Positions 7,136 through 15,115 of a DNA stretch of 16,088 bases are shown piece by piece. The position numbers and the translations under genes were made by a program. The notes under the pieces were generated by a model. It had not been told where the DNA came from. It did no database searches and was given only the letters and a program-made list of their open reading frames with translations. Each line of letters begins with the position of its first letter. Within the stretch, counting starts at the first letter, position 1. Source of the DNA: CAYVSF01 sp046482855 (lineage in GTDB: Bacteria > Bacteroidota > Bacteroidia > Bacteroidales > UBA12077); the NCBI GenBank assembly GCA_046482855.1, contig JAWOEH010000231.1:1-16088 (forward strand). The letters are read 5' to 3'.

Positions 7136-7189
7136 GCAGGCTCTGAACTTAATTCATATTGATAAAAATTTATGAATAGTTCAGGCTAA
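7136..7189 (+). repeat. 54-bp dispersed repeat, copy A
   Basis: This segment matches the minus strand of 15190-15243 at 49 of 54 positions. Both copies begin GCAGGCTCTGAACTT and end CAGGCTAA. Similarity continues ~15 nt further left with one gap (GATAAAAATCG versus GATAAAATCG). The stem CTGAACT...AGTTCAG with inner ATTCATA...TATGAAT lies within it. Confidence 0.9.
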
Positions 7190-8223
7190 GATTGGTTTCC
7201 TGAAACCTGGTCGTCAACTTCGATGATCAGGTTTTTTAGTTCCGGCGAATAGGAGACCTGGAAATTTCCTTCATTGTCGCTGTAAATGAAGTACCCCCAA
7301 ATACCAGGTTGCTCATCCATAAATTGGCGGGCTTTCTTGAGCCCCATGACCATAAAGGCTGTTGCCAATGCATCGGCCCGAGCGCATTCATCTGTAATGA
7401 CGGTGGCACTTAAGAGTTTTCTTCTTACAGGTTTCCCTGTTTTGGGCGAAAGGGTATGTGAATATTTAACACCGTCTTTTTCGTAGAATTTTCTATAATT
7501 CCCCGATGTAGCCAGAGATTTTCCGGAAAGACGAATGATTACCTGCAGATCCTGGCCGGGCATAAAGTTGTTTTCAATAGGTTTGTCAATGCCAATGGTC
7601 CAATCTTCACCTTTACGGTTTGCTCCTTTTGTGCGAATTTCTCCGCCAATTTCCACCAGGTAATTCTCAATTTTGTTATGGTTCAGGAATTCTGCTACAA
7701 TATCAACTGAATATCCCTGAGCAATGGCATTCATGTCAAACATCAAGCGAGGATCTTGTTTATGGATTTCATCGCCTGTAAGCCGGATCTTCTCCATACC
7801 AACAAATTCTAACATGCTGTCGATAGCCTCTTGGTCAATGGCCGATTTCTCGGTAAACCCAAAACCATATGCGTTTACCAGTGGAGCTACTGTTATATCA
7901 AATGCCCCATTGGTTTGGCTGTAAATTTCTTTCGATAGTGAAAGGGCATAAAGAAAGTAATCATCGCCCACATTAATTTCATTACGGTTAATTTGTGATA
8001 TAACCGATTGGGTATTGTAGGTAGATAAAGAGTTGTCAAACCCCTGTAACAGGTTTGTTATTGCATTATGCAGACCTGAAGTGTCTTTTGTTTCAAGGGT
8101 TATTTGGTAAGTTGTACCTTGGGTAAACCCCCTGAATGTATGGTATTTAGTTTGTTTGCAAGAGCTCAGCAGAAGTAAAATTAAGCCAATGAAAACGATA
8201 AATATGGTTTGTCGGGTATTCAT
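7186..8223 (-). CDS. apbE: FAD:protein FMN transferase (ApbE lipoprotein)
   Basis: This 345-residue protein transfers the FMN moiety of FAD onto a threonine of target proteins; in this locus the targets are NqrB and NqrC. A lipoprotein signal (MNTRQTIFIVFIGLILLLLS with C22 in LLSSC) anchors it on the outer face of the inner membrane. Family features are GTTYQIT, an FDNSLSTYN...SVISQIN segment, TNGAFDITVAPLVNAYGFG, LMFDMNAIAQGYSVD, YLVEIGGEIRTKG, SLATSGNYRKFYE, YSHTLSPKTGKPV and the metal-binding ADALATAFMVMG. The start at 8223 is chosen because it begins the lipobox signal; an open frame extending 35 codons upstream runs through the nqrF terminator. The gene is 79 nt downstream of nqrF, past that terminator. 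Its stop codon lies inside the dispersed repeat. Confidence 0.95.
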   Translation of the reverse strand: MNTRQTIFIVFIGLILLLLSSCKQTKYHTFRGFTQGTTYQITLETKDTSGLHNAITNLLQGFDNSLSTYNTQSVISQINRNEINVGDDYFLYALSLSKEIYSQTNGAFDITVAPLVNAYGFGFTEKSAIDQEAIDSMLEFVGMEKIRLTGDEIHKQDPRLMFDMNAIAQGYSVDIVAEFLNHNKIENYLVEIGGEIRTKGANRKGEDWTIGIDKPIENNFMPGQDLQVIIRLSGKSLATSGNYRKFYEKDGVKYSHTLSPKTGKPVRRKLLSATVITDECARADALATAFMVMGLKKARQFMDEQPGIWGYFIYSDNEGNFQVSYSPELKNLIIEVDDQVSGNQS

Positions 8224-8254
8224 GAAAGGAAATTTAGTGTTGTTACTGCAAGAT

Positions 8255-8285
8255 AACAAAAAAGGGCAGCAATGTGCTACCCTTT
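8255..8285 (-). terminator. Intrinsic terminator between nqrF and apbE
   Basis: Minus strand: AAAGGGTAGCA, loop CAT, TGCTGCCCTTT, then more T's (TTTTTTGTT in total). The stem has 11 pairs including one G-U. Read on the plus strand that pair becomes a C-A mismatch, so the hairpin is built for minus-strand transcripts. It lies 18 nt after the nqrF stop and should reduce apbE expression relative to nqrA-F unless read through. Confidence 0.85.
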
Positions 8286-8302
8286 CTGTGAATATCTTCG
8301 AT

Positions 8303-9562
8303 TTACCCACCGAAGTCATCCAAATCAATCATCTCTTCGGGTACACCCAGATCATAGAGCATTTTCTGGACCGAATCATTCATGATAGGAGGGCCACAGA
8401 GGTAATATTCAATCTCTTCGGGTTCTTCCTTTTTGCTCAAATATTCATCGTAAGCTACCTGGTGTATAAAGCCGGTCAAACCGTCCCAGTTGTCTTCCTC
8501 CTTGGGCTCCGATAAAGCAATATGAAAGGAGAAATTGGGGAATTTGCGTTCAATCTCGCGAAAATCTTCTTCATAAAAGATCTCTCTTTTCGAACGAGCT
8601 CCATACCAGTAGGACACTTTTCTGTCGGTTTTTAAGGTGTGGAACAGGTGGAAAATGTGTGATCGTAAAGGCGCCATTCCTGCACCTCCGCCAATGTACA
8701 CCATCTCGCGGTCGGTATCTTTGATAAAGAAATCACCATAGGGCCCTGATACAGTTACTTTGTCGCCGGGTTTGCGGGAGAAAATGAAGGAGGAACAAAC
8801 ACCGGGGTTCACATTTTTAAATGTACCCTTAGAGCGGTCCCATGGGGGCGTGGCAATACGGATGTTTAGTTTCACAATATTCCCTTCGGCCGGGTGGTTG
8901 GCCATGGAGTAGGCACGGTAGGTTTCTTCACTGTTTTTCATCTTCAGATTCCACATACCAAATTCATCCCAGTCCTCTCGGAATCGTTCATCTACTTCGA
9001 TATCTTTTCCGAAATCTACCTCTACTTTAGGTACGTCAATTTGCACATAGCCTCCCGATTTGAAATCCATGGATTCTCCTTCGGGTAATTTCACGACAAA
9101 TTCTTTTATAAAGGTGGCAACGTTCCTATTGCTAATCACTTCGCATTCCCATTTTTTAATGCCCATAACCGACTTGGGAACGCCGATTTTCATGTCTTCG
9201 CGGATTTTCACCTGACAGCCTAATCGCCAGTTGTTTTGTTGCTCTTTGCGTGAAAAGAAGCCGGTTTCTGTTGGTAGGATCTCGCCACCTCCTTCAAATA
9301 CCTGGCATTTACACATACCGCAGGTCCCGCCACCTCCACATGCCGAGGGCAAGTAGACGCCATTGTTCGACAAGGCTGAAAGAATGGTGCTACCGGGTTC
9401 CACTTCCAGTTCCTTTTCTTCGTTGATGGTCAGCTTAACTTCTCCTTGGGGAGTAAGTTTTTTACGTGCGTATAGCAGGATGAGTACCAAGGCCAGGATG
9501 ATGCCCAGAAAAACCCCGATACTTAGCAGGACCACCATAGTATTTGATGTCAATAGTATCAT
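8303..9562 (-). CDS. nqrF: Na+-translocating NADH:quinone reductase subunit F
   Basis: The electron-entry subunit (419 aa) oxidises NADH and passes electrons via FAD and a [2Fe-2S] cluster towards the NqrD/E iron site. One N-terminal membrane helix (~9-31) is followed by a plant-type ferredoxin domain with ligands C75, C81, C84 (SACGGGGTCGMC) and C116 (RLGC). Next comes a ferredoxin-reductase domain: RAYSMANH (216-223) binds FAD, IGGGAGMAPLR (290-300) and the YWYGARSKREIFY segment bind NADH, and CGPPIMND (389-396) plus the terminal DDFGG complete the active site. Length matches the family (~407-425 aa). It is the last gene of the nqr operon, starting 17 nt after nqrE, and is followed by an intrinsic terminator. 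Confidence 0.97.
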   Translation of the reverse strand: MILLTSNTMVVLLSIGVFLGIILALVLILLYARKKLTPQGEVKLTINEEKELEVEPGSTILSALSNNGVYLPSACGGGGTCGMCKCQVFEGGGEILPTETGFFSRKEQQNNWRLGCQVKIREDMKIGVPKSVMGIKKWECEVISNRNVATFIKEFVVKLPEGESMDFKSGGYVQIDVPKVEVDFGKDIEVDERFREDWDEFGMWNLKMKNSEETYRAYSMANHPAEGNIVKLNIRIATPPWDRSKGTFKNVNPGVCSSFIFSRKPGDKVTVSGPYGDFFIKDTDREMVYIGGGAGMAPLRSHIFHLFHTLKTDRKVSYWYGARSKREIFYEEDFREIERKFPNFSFHIALSEPKEEDNWDGLTGFIHQVAYDEYLSKKEEPEEIEYYLCGPPIMNDSVQKMLYDLGVPEEMIDLDDFGG

Positions 9563-9579
9563 GTGATGTGTTTTTGCAA

Positions 9580-10197
9580 TTACAATTTAATACCCATAAA
9601 GCCCATAAAGGCAATTCCCATCAGGCCGGTAATGATAAAGGTAATACCCAGGCCTCGCAGTGCCGGTGGCACATTTGAATAGCGAATTTTTTCGCGAATG
9701 GCAGCAATACCTACAATTGCCAAAAACCAACCGACACCGGAACCCAGTCCAAACACAGTAGCTTCAGCAATGTTATTATAGGCACGCTCTTGCATAAATA
9801 ATGAGCCTCCTAAAATGGCACAGTTTACAGCAATTAGTGGCAGAAAAATACCCAGATTTGCATAGAGTGTAGGCGAGAATTTTTCAATCACCATCTCAAC
9901 CAATTGCACCATGGAGGCAATTACGGCAATAAAGAGAATGAAAGATAAAAAACTCAAATCTACGTCGGCAAACCTAGGACTGAGCCAGGTAAGCGCCCCT
10001 TCTTGCAGCACAAAGTTTTCAATTAAGTAGTTGATGGGTACGGTAAATCCCAATACAAATATTACGGCTATGCCTAATCCGGTACTGGTTTTTACGGTTT
10101 TCGACACCGCCAGGTATGAACACATACCCAGGAAGTAGGCGAATATCATATTGTCGATAAAAATCGACTTGACGAATATGTTGATTAAATTTTCCAT
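9580..10197 (-). CDS. nqrE: Na+-translocating NADH:quinone reductase subunit E
   Basis: A 205-residue integral membrane subunit with about six helices, opening MENLINIFVKSIFIDNMIFA. With NqrD it forms the inverted-symmetry membrane pair that holds an iron centre between the two halves. The candidate ligands are conserved: C26 in LGMCSYLAVSK and C126 in AVNCAILGGSLFMQER. The length is close to that of the Vibrio subunit. It starts 19 nt after nqrD and ends 17 nt before nqrF. The related Rnf complex has an RnfA subunit of similar sequence, but the presence of nqrA, nqrB and nqrF in the same operon settles the Nqr assignment. Confidence 0.96.
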   Translation of the reverse strand: MENLINIFVKSIFIDNMIFAYFLGMCSYLAVSKTVKTSTGLGIAVIFVLGFTVPINYLIENFVLQEGALTWLSPRFADVDLSFLSFILFIAVIASMVQLVEMVIEKFSPTLYANLGIFLPLIAVNCAILGGSLFMQERAYNNIAEATVFGLGSGVGWFLAIVGIAAIREKIRYSNVPPALRGLGITFIITGLMGIAFMGFMGIKL

Positions 10198-10216
10198 AAT
10201 CTAATGCGGGTTCCAA

Positions 10217-10864
10217 TTAATTTGATTCAATCAGTTTGCGGTTACGGTAACGTTGTATCCATATAATAATACCTACAGTAATCAAAGCCATAGGGGGTAA
10301 GATCATCAAACCGTTGTTCTCATATCCAAACTCGTAAAAGGCTTGTGGTACCACCTGTATATCCCAAATGGTTCCGGCTCCCAGTAATTCGCGAAAGAAG
10401 CCTACAATAATAAGAATGACCCCATAGCCGGCAGCATTGCCAATTCCATCGAGGAAGGCGGGCCAGGGTTTGTTGCTTAATGCAAAGGCTTCCAGGCGCC
10501 CCATTATAATACAGTTAGTAATGATCAGGCCCACAAATACCGAGAGTTGCTTACTTACATCAAACAGGAATGCTTTTAATACCTGGTCGACTAAGATTAC
10601 CAACGAGGCAATAATGGTTAATTGGACAATGATCCGAATACGTCCTGGAATTTTTGAACGTAAGAGTGAGGTTACTACGTTTGAAATAGCCATTACAAAC
10701 ACTACCGACAATGCCATTACCACCGAAGGTTTAAGTTTAGCGGTTACGGCCAGAGCCGAGCATATGCCTAATACCTGCACGGTAATAGGGTTGCTGTCGT
10801 TGAGCGGTTCGGTAAGTAATTTTATATTTTTTCCTGAAAACAGAGGTTCTTTATCTTTACTCAT
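10217..10864 (-). CDS. nqrD: Na+-translocating NADH:quinone reductase subunit D
   Basis: A 215-residue, roughly six-helix membrane subunit paired with NqrE. The two conserved cysteines that complete the membrane iron site are C35 (VLGICSALAVT) and C118 (LIITNCIIMGRLEAFA). I start it at ATG 10864, not the GTG one codon earlier, because an excellent Shine-Dalgarno AAGGAGG lies 6 nt upstream. The first 8 nt (ATGAGTAA) overlap the nqrC stop, so translation is coupled to nqrC. The segment PWPAFLDGIGNAAGYGVILIIVGFFRELLG is typical of NqrD/RnfE proteins. Confidence 0.96.
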   Translation of the reverse strand: MSKDKEPLFSGKNIKLLTEPLNDSNPITVQVLGICSALAVTAKLKPSVVMALSVVFVMAISNVVTSLLRSKIPGRIRIIVQLTIIASLVILVDQVLKAFLFDVSKQLSVFVGLIITNCIIMGRLEAFALSNKPWPAFLDGIGNAAGYGVILIIVGFFRELLGAGTIWDIQVVPQAFYEFGYENNGLMILPPMALITVGIIIWIQRYRNRKLIESN

Positions 10865-11570
10865 CACCTTCCTCCTTTAGTTTTTGAATGTATGACATGT
10901 AATATCCCAGGCCTGTTTCAAGCATATCATCCAATCCGTTACTGGTAATGGTTCCACCTGAAACTCCATCCACTTCATGGGGGGCGTTGGGGTCGGCATT
11001 GCCTTTGGTTACCTCAATGGAGACAAATTCATCTTGTTCATTGAAGATCTTTTTGCCAATAAATTGTTTCTGAAACCACTTGGTGTTAATCTCGGCACCC
11101 AATCCGGGGGTTTCTCCCTGGTGGTCGAAATTGGCTCCGTATATCGTATTTAAATCACTGTTGAGAGCTACAAATCCCCAAATAGGGCCCCAAAGCCCTT
11201 TTCCACGAAGGGTGAAAACATACTTTCGCTCTCCCTTAAACTCCGCTTCGAACATAGGCAGGTTCATTTCAGCCTGGGGCTTACTTAGCTCCTTTTTCAT
11301 ATCTATTTTGAAGGCTTCAACCTTGGGGTTTCGTTCGCCTTTGGTGTCAACCACATAGCTTTCGCGGATGTATTGGTCGTATTTGTCTTCGGCATCATCG
11401 GCTGTACTGGCAATGTTTAATGCTGCCAGGATATTTTGTTTTTTATTTACCTCTACGTTCTTCTTCTGGAGTGGCTGCAGCAGCATGGCGGCTACCGAGA
11501 GCACTGTGGCTACAGCTATCACCATAATGGCGGCAAAGGTAAAAATGTATCTGTTACTGTACGCTTTCAT
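10857..11570 (-). CDS. nqrC: Na+-translocating NADH:quinone reductase subunit C (covalent FMN)
   Basis: This 237-residue subunit has one N-terminal membrane helix (~9-31) and a periplasmic FMN-binding domain. The site of covalent FMN attachment by ApbE is T207 in DGVSGGTITSNG. Its consensus elsewhere is SGAT, so here a glycine replaces the alanine before the threonine. Other family segments are GLWGPIWGFVAL and DHQGETPGLGAEI. The gene overlaps nqrD by 8 nt and begins 15 nt after nqrB. A strong ribosome-binding site for nqrD is embedded near its 3' end. Confidence 0.96.
   Translation of the reverse strand: MKAYSNRYIFTFAAIMVIAVATVLSVAAMLLQPLQKKNVEVNKKQNILAALNIASTADDAEDKYDQYIRESYVVDTKGERNPKVEAFKIDMKKELSKPQAEMNLPMFEAEFKGERKYVFTLRGKGLWGPIWGFVALNSDLNTIYGANFDHQGETPGLGAEINTKWFQKQFIGKKIFNEQDEFVSIEVTKGNADPNAPHEVDGVSGGTITSNGLDDMLETGLGYYMSYIQKLKEEGDE
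10871..10877 (-). promoter_or_regulatory. Shine-Dalgarno sequence deciding the nqrD start
   Basis: AAGGAGG on the minus strand, 6 nt before the nqrD ATG and inside the nqrC coding sequence. It is the strongest ribosome-binding site in the window, which otherwise mostly lacks them. Confidence 0.75.
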
Positions 11571-11585
11571 GATATCATGATTTTT

Positions 11586-12746
11586 TTAGGCTTTCACTTT
11601 TGCTCGTTTCATTCGTTTCTTGATGTTGGCTCCCACCACATAATAGTCAATTAGCGGTGCAAAAACATTCATTAACAGGATCGCCAGCATGACTCCTTCA
11701 GGATAGGCCGGATTTAACACACGAATTAAAATGGCCAGGAAGCCAATAAGGAATCCGTAGATGTATTTGCCTCGAGTGGTTTGAGCTGCTGATACCGGAT
11801 CGGTGGCCATAAATACAGCCCCAAAAGCAAAACCGCCTAGCAATAAGTGTTGATAGGCCGGAATTTCCATAAATGGATTAACTGCAAATAGATTTAAAAG
11901 ACCCCCCATAGCCAATGCGCCTAATACTGTGCTTAGCATAATTCGCCAACTGCCAATACCTGTAATCAGGAGGATTACTGCCCCAATGAGAACAGCCAGC
12001 GTGGAGGTCTCACCAATGGAACCGGGGATAAATCCAAAAAACATGTCGGCCACGCTCGGTAAGTTTTCAATGTTTCCCATTGCCGCTTCGGCCAAAGGAG
12101 TTGCCCCCGAGAAGCTATCGATTATGCCTTCCCCTTTCATTACGCCATGCACCCACACTTCGTTCCCTGAAAGATAGGAGGGATAGGCGAAAAACAAGAA
12201 TGCCCGTGCCGTTAATGCCGGGTTTAAAATATTCATGCCTGTGCCTCCGAATACCTCTTTGCCAATAATAACAGCAAAGGCAGTAGCCATTGCTACCATC
12301 CACAAAGGTACGTCAACGGGAAGAACTAAAGGAATCAGCATACCGGAAACCAGAAATCCTTCGTTTACTTCATGGCCTCTTATTTGGGCGAAAGCAAACT
12401 CGATGGCGAGTCCTGTAAAATATGAAACCACGATAATAGGTAACACTTCAACCAGGCCTAATAAAAGTTTTGCCCATAAAGTCCCTTCCTCTCCTGTGGC
12501 CAGGAAGTGTTGATGGCCAATGTTCCACATGCCAAAAAGCAGCGTTGGTACCAGGGCCATTACTACCAGGCTCATTGTACGTTTCATGTCCACCGCATCG
12601 CGAATGTGTGTTCCCGATGTGGTAACCGTGTCGGGAACAAACAGGAAGGTTTCAAAGGCGTCGAAAGTTGCTTCGAACTTTTCAAACTTTCCTCCTTCTT
12701 CGAAATGGGGCTTTATCTTATCGATAAATCGTCGTAAACCTTTCAT
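11586..12746 (-). CDS. nqrB: Na+-translocating NADH:quinone reductase subunit B (covalent FMN, membrane)
   Basis: A 386-residue polytopic membrane subunit that carries covalent FMN, binds riboflavin and quinone, and forms part of the Na+ path. The FMN attachment site is T216 in IIDSFSGATPLAEA, matching the ApbE target consensus. GKEVFGGTGMNILNPALTARAF (from residue ~162) is the strongly conserved core; VSGMLIPLVLPVDVPLW and FMATDPVSAAQTTRGKYIYG are also typical. The cytoplasmic N-terminus (1-55) precedes the first helix. Its start lies 29 nt after nqrA, with no clear Shine-Dalgarno. Confidence 0.97.
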   Translation of the reverse strand: MKGLRRFIDKIKPHFEEGGKFEKFEATFDAFETFLFVPDTVTTSGTHIRDAVDMKRTMSLVVMALVPTLLFGMWNIGHQHFLATGEEGTLWAKLLLGLVEVLPIIVVSYFTGLAIEFAFAQIRGHEVNEGFLVSGMLIPLVLPVDVPLWMVAMATAFAVIIGKEVFGGTGMNILNPALTARAFLFFAYPSYLSGNEVWVHGVMKGEGIIDSFSGATPLAEAAMGNIENLPSVADMFFGFIPGSIGETSTLAVLIGAVILLITGIGSWRIMLSTVLGALAMGGLLNLFAVNPFMEIPAYQHLLLGGFAFGAVFMATDPVSAAQTTRGKYIYGFLIGFLAILIRVLNPAYPEGVMLAILLMNVFAPLIDYYVVGANIKKRMKRAKVKA

Positions 12747-12775
12747 TCGTATATAATTGTAATGTTTTTACTAGG

Positions 12776-14131
12776 TTAACTCATTTCTTTATGCATCAGG
12801 TCGAGCCCCTGACGTAGAATTTTCTGCACTTCAATTTTAGAGGTGCACACATATTCACACAGGGCAAAATCTTCTTCAACAACCTCATAGATTCCTAATT
12901 GTTCCATTAAGTCGATGTCCTCAATCATTATTGCTTTGATTAATTGTTGAGGATAGATGTCCATTGGGCAAACTTTTTCATATTCGCCGGTAACAACATA
13001 AGCTCTTTCGCCGCCATGCAAATTGGTGTTGAGGCGATGCCTGCGCTTGGGCAGAAAAGCAGACAAGAAGGTTCGGCCAGCGCTATATTTGTTTATTCCG
13101 GGAGCAGCCCAGCCCAAAAATTCATACTGATCCCCTTCGGGAATTACCGTAATTTGGTTGTCGAAAAAACTCAGATATCCATCGGAGGATATCCTCTTCC
13201 CTGTAAGCACATTGCCGCTGATATAGCGATGTTTGTCAGTTGTTTTTATGTTGTCCTTAATCAGGGGAGCAATGGAGGTCCCGTCAATTAGTTTGTAGTA
13301 TCGGGGGGTTTTTACCTCAGAGCCGGTTACGGCTACAATTTTTGATACATCATATATTCCCTGTTCAAATAAGCGCCCTATAGCTACAACATGATGGGGC
13401 TTAATGGTCCACACTACCTCTCCTTTATTTATAGGGGCTATTTTATTAAGTTGAATGCCTACATTTCCTGCGGGATGCGGTCCTTTAAAGGCATGAATTT
13501 GTACTCCTTTTGCTTCGGCGAATGCCGCAGCAGGGGGATAGGCTGCATTTACACCCAAATGAACAGTGCCATCTGTTAGCTTGGCAAGCGCATCAATACC
13601 TGTTTGGAAAAGCTTCTTCTCGTCTTGCACGATAAAGTCCATATCCGGAGCCAGGGGAGCCGAATCGAACGCCGAAATAAATATATCCCGTGGCGTTTCG
13701 GTTGCCCGGGCAATTATATTATAAGGGCGTTGACGTATAGAAGCCCATAAACCACTTTTTTGCAGTTGCTCAATGATGGTTTCTTTGGGCATGTTGGTTG
13801 GATCCCCTTTTTTGAACTCTTCGTACTTTTGCTGGTTGTCAGCCTTTACCACAACCTCCAAAATCTTTCGTCTTTCGCCTCGTACAACATCAATAACCTC
13901 TCCACTTACCGGGGAGGTAAATTGCACATCGGGTTGAAATTTATCGAAGAATATGGGGGTTCCGGCCTTCACCTTCGCCCCTGGTTTTGCTACCAGTTTT
14001 GGCCGAATGCCTTGAAAGTCGATAGGCTTCACCGCGTAAGTATCGGCCATCTCGGCTTTCACCATAATCTTTTCCGCAGCTCCCTTTAAGGGTATATTTA
14101 AACCACGTTTGATTTTGATAACTTCTGACAT
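12776..14131 (-). CDS. nqrA: Na+-translocating NADH:quinone reductase subunit A
   Basis: A 451-residue cytoplasmic-face subunit without membrane helices, implicated in ubiquinone/menaquinone-site architecture. It begins MSEVIKIKRGLNIPLKGAAE, the family hallmark, followed by FQGIRPKLVAKPGAKVKAG. GPHPAGNVGIQLNKIAPINKGEVVW and KRRHRLNTNLHGGERAYV are further conserved blocks. The length is normal (Vibrio ~446). It is the first gene of the minus-strand operon nqrABCDEF. A tentative promoter lies ~70-100 nt upstream; no Shine-Dalgarno is evident. Confidence 0.97.
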   Translation of the reverse strand: MSEVIKIKRGLNIPLKGAAEKIMVKAEMADTYAVKPIDFQGIRPKLVAKPGAKVKAGTPIFFDKFQPDVQFTSPVSGEVIDVVRGERRKILEVVVKADNQQKYEEFKKGDPTNMPKETIIEQLQKSGLWASIRQRPYNIIARATETPRDIFISAFDSAPLAPDMDFIVQDEKKLFQTGIDALAKLTDGTVHLGVNAAYPPAAAFAEAKGVQIHAFKGPHPAGNVGIQLNKIAPINKGEVVWTIKPHHVVAIGRLFEQGIYDVSKIVAVTGSEVKTPRYYKLIDGTSIAPLIKDNIKTTDKHRYISGNVLTGKRISSDGYLSFFDNQITVIPEGDQYEFLGWAAPGINKYSAGRTFLSAFLPKRRHRLNTNLHGGERAYVVTGEYEKVCPMDIYPQQLIKAIMIEDIDLMEQLGIYEVVEEDFALCEYVCTSKIEVQKILRQGLDLMHKEMS

Positions 14132-14202
14132 CGTTTATCTATTTCTGTTTTAACTTGACTCGTTATGCGATTTTGCTGTTAGCTAGCTACTAAACTGATA
14201 AA

Positions 14203-14234
14203 TAAAGATATTGTTTAATGTCGTGTGAAAAAAA
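14203..14234 (-). promoter_or_regulatory. Tentative nqr operon promoter
   Basis: Minus strand: TTTT (14234-14231), 20-nt spacer, TATCTTTA (14210-14203). Each box has one mismatch to TTTG/TAnnTTTG but the spacing is right. The leader to nqrA would be about 65-70 nt. Confidence 0.4.
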
Positions 14235-15052
14235 TAACAATCTTTTCGCAGCTTGGCAAACAGAAATTGTTATTCACTACGACTCAAAAATAATAATGTT
14301 TCTCTATTTAAGATTCCTATGTCCGATATATTTCCCAAATATTTTTTTTGTCGTTGTTCTATTGGGTATAAAGCCTGTTTCAGATGCATGATCGAAATCT
14401 CTTGAAAATAAGAGAAACACTCTTTTGATGAAGCCTCTTCGGACGAATGCCTAACAAAATACCTTTTTGAATGATAGAACAACCCATAGGTGAATCCCTC
14501 CTCAATTTTTTGCTACATAAGGTTCCTTATTTTGGTTCTCGTTTTATCCTCTCTTAAAATTGCTATTTTCTTTGAGGCAAAGGTACCCTTTTGTTTAATT
14601 ATTTTCTCAATAACTTCCTTCTCATTTTAACAAGCTGCTCTATTGGGGAATGGAGATACGTGGTTTGGGTGTGAGGTATAATGCTGTTAGTCAGGTGGTA
14701 GTGTGCGACTGCCCTTGTGGGGAACTGTCCAAAAACATGCATTTCAGTATTATTACATGATGGGTATTGGCATTACAGCCTTTCATTTACACACTGCACA
14801 ATTGGGTTTTGATAGAGGGAGTTCTTATCCTTCATCCATGGTTACTACGGTTGCATCGTAAACATGCAATACTTCTGTCTTTGCTTTAGGAAAGACTTAG
14901 ATATAAATGATCTGTTGCTTATCGAGGAAGGCTATGTTAAGTTCGCTTTGTCTGCCTGGGATTCATAAACGTATACTTTCATTGGTGAATAGAGGCGGTG
15001 GTAAAGAGTTTCGAATGGCGAAGAAATGCAAGTTTCGTGTGCTCTTATGAGT

Positions 15053-15078
15053 AAAAAAAAGCCGGCACAAGGCCGGCT
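15053..15078 (-). terminator. Strong intrinsic terminator, minus strand, no gene upstream
   Basis: AGCCGGC (15078-15072), loop CTTGT, GCCGGCT (15066-15060), then seven T's, all read on the minus strand. It is the most GC-rich hairpin in the region, yet no minus-strand gene precedes it. Confidence 0.85.
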
Positions 15079-15090
15079 AAAAATAACCCC

Positions 15091-15115
15091 TAAAAAACTA
15101 TCTATGAAGATAGTT
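15091..15115 (-). terminator. Second, tandem minus-strand terminator
   Basis: AACTATCT (15115-15108), loop TCAT, AGATAGTT (15103-15096), then TTTT. It lies directly upstream of the stronger terminator in the same orientation. Confidence 0.65.

Larger units (their letters stand above)
7007..7189. repeat. Hairpin-rich intergenic block, REP/BIME-like
   Basis: The space between the convergent NqrM-like gene and apbE is almost entirely inverted repeats. These are TAATCCGG/CCGGATTA (7007-7033), a perfect 20-bp palindrome (7028-7047), CTGTC/GACAG (7048-7060), CTCCGAT/ATCGGAG (7119-7136), and a 14-bp stem with a 2-nt bulge (7143-7184). The two ends carry related outward-facing motifs: ATGAATAATCCGGG on the minus strand at 7039-7026 and ATGAATAGTTCAGG on the plus strand at 7172-7185. 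The right end supplies the apbE stop codon (TAG, 7188-7186) and recurs at 15190-15243. It probably also serves as the end of transcription for both neighbours, though none of the hairpins has a strong T run. Confidence 0.6.

Noticed and set aside
7105..7189. Integron attC-like site suggested by GTTAAC next to a hairpin
   Set aside because: GTTAACT does not fit the GTTRRRY core and no paired core or integrase is present.
8224..8328. Upstream extension of apbE by 35 codons
   Set aside because: It runs through the nqrF terminator and into nqrF, and would bury the lipoprotein signal; ATG 8223 gives a perfect lipobox.
14270..14482. 70-codon minus-strand reading frame upstream of nqrA
   Set aside because: TTG start, no recognisable domain and no supporting signals. 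A decayed remnant is possible, so it is mentioned in the intergenic entry only.
14599..14742. 47-codon minus-strand reading frame MHVFGQFPTRAVAHYHL...
   Set aside because: Too short, no domain, no ribosome-binding site; considered as a transposase remnant but nothing supports that.
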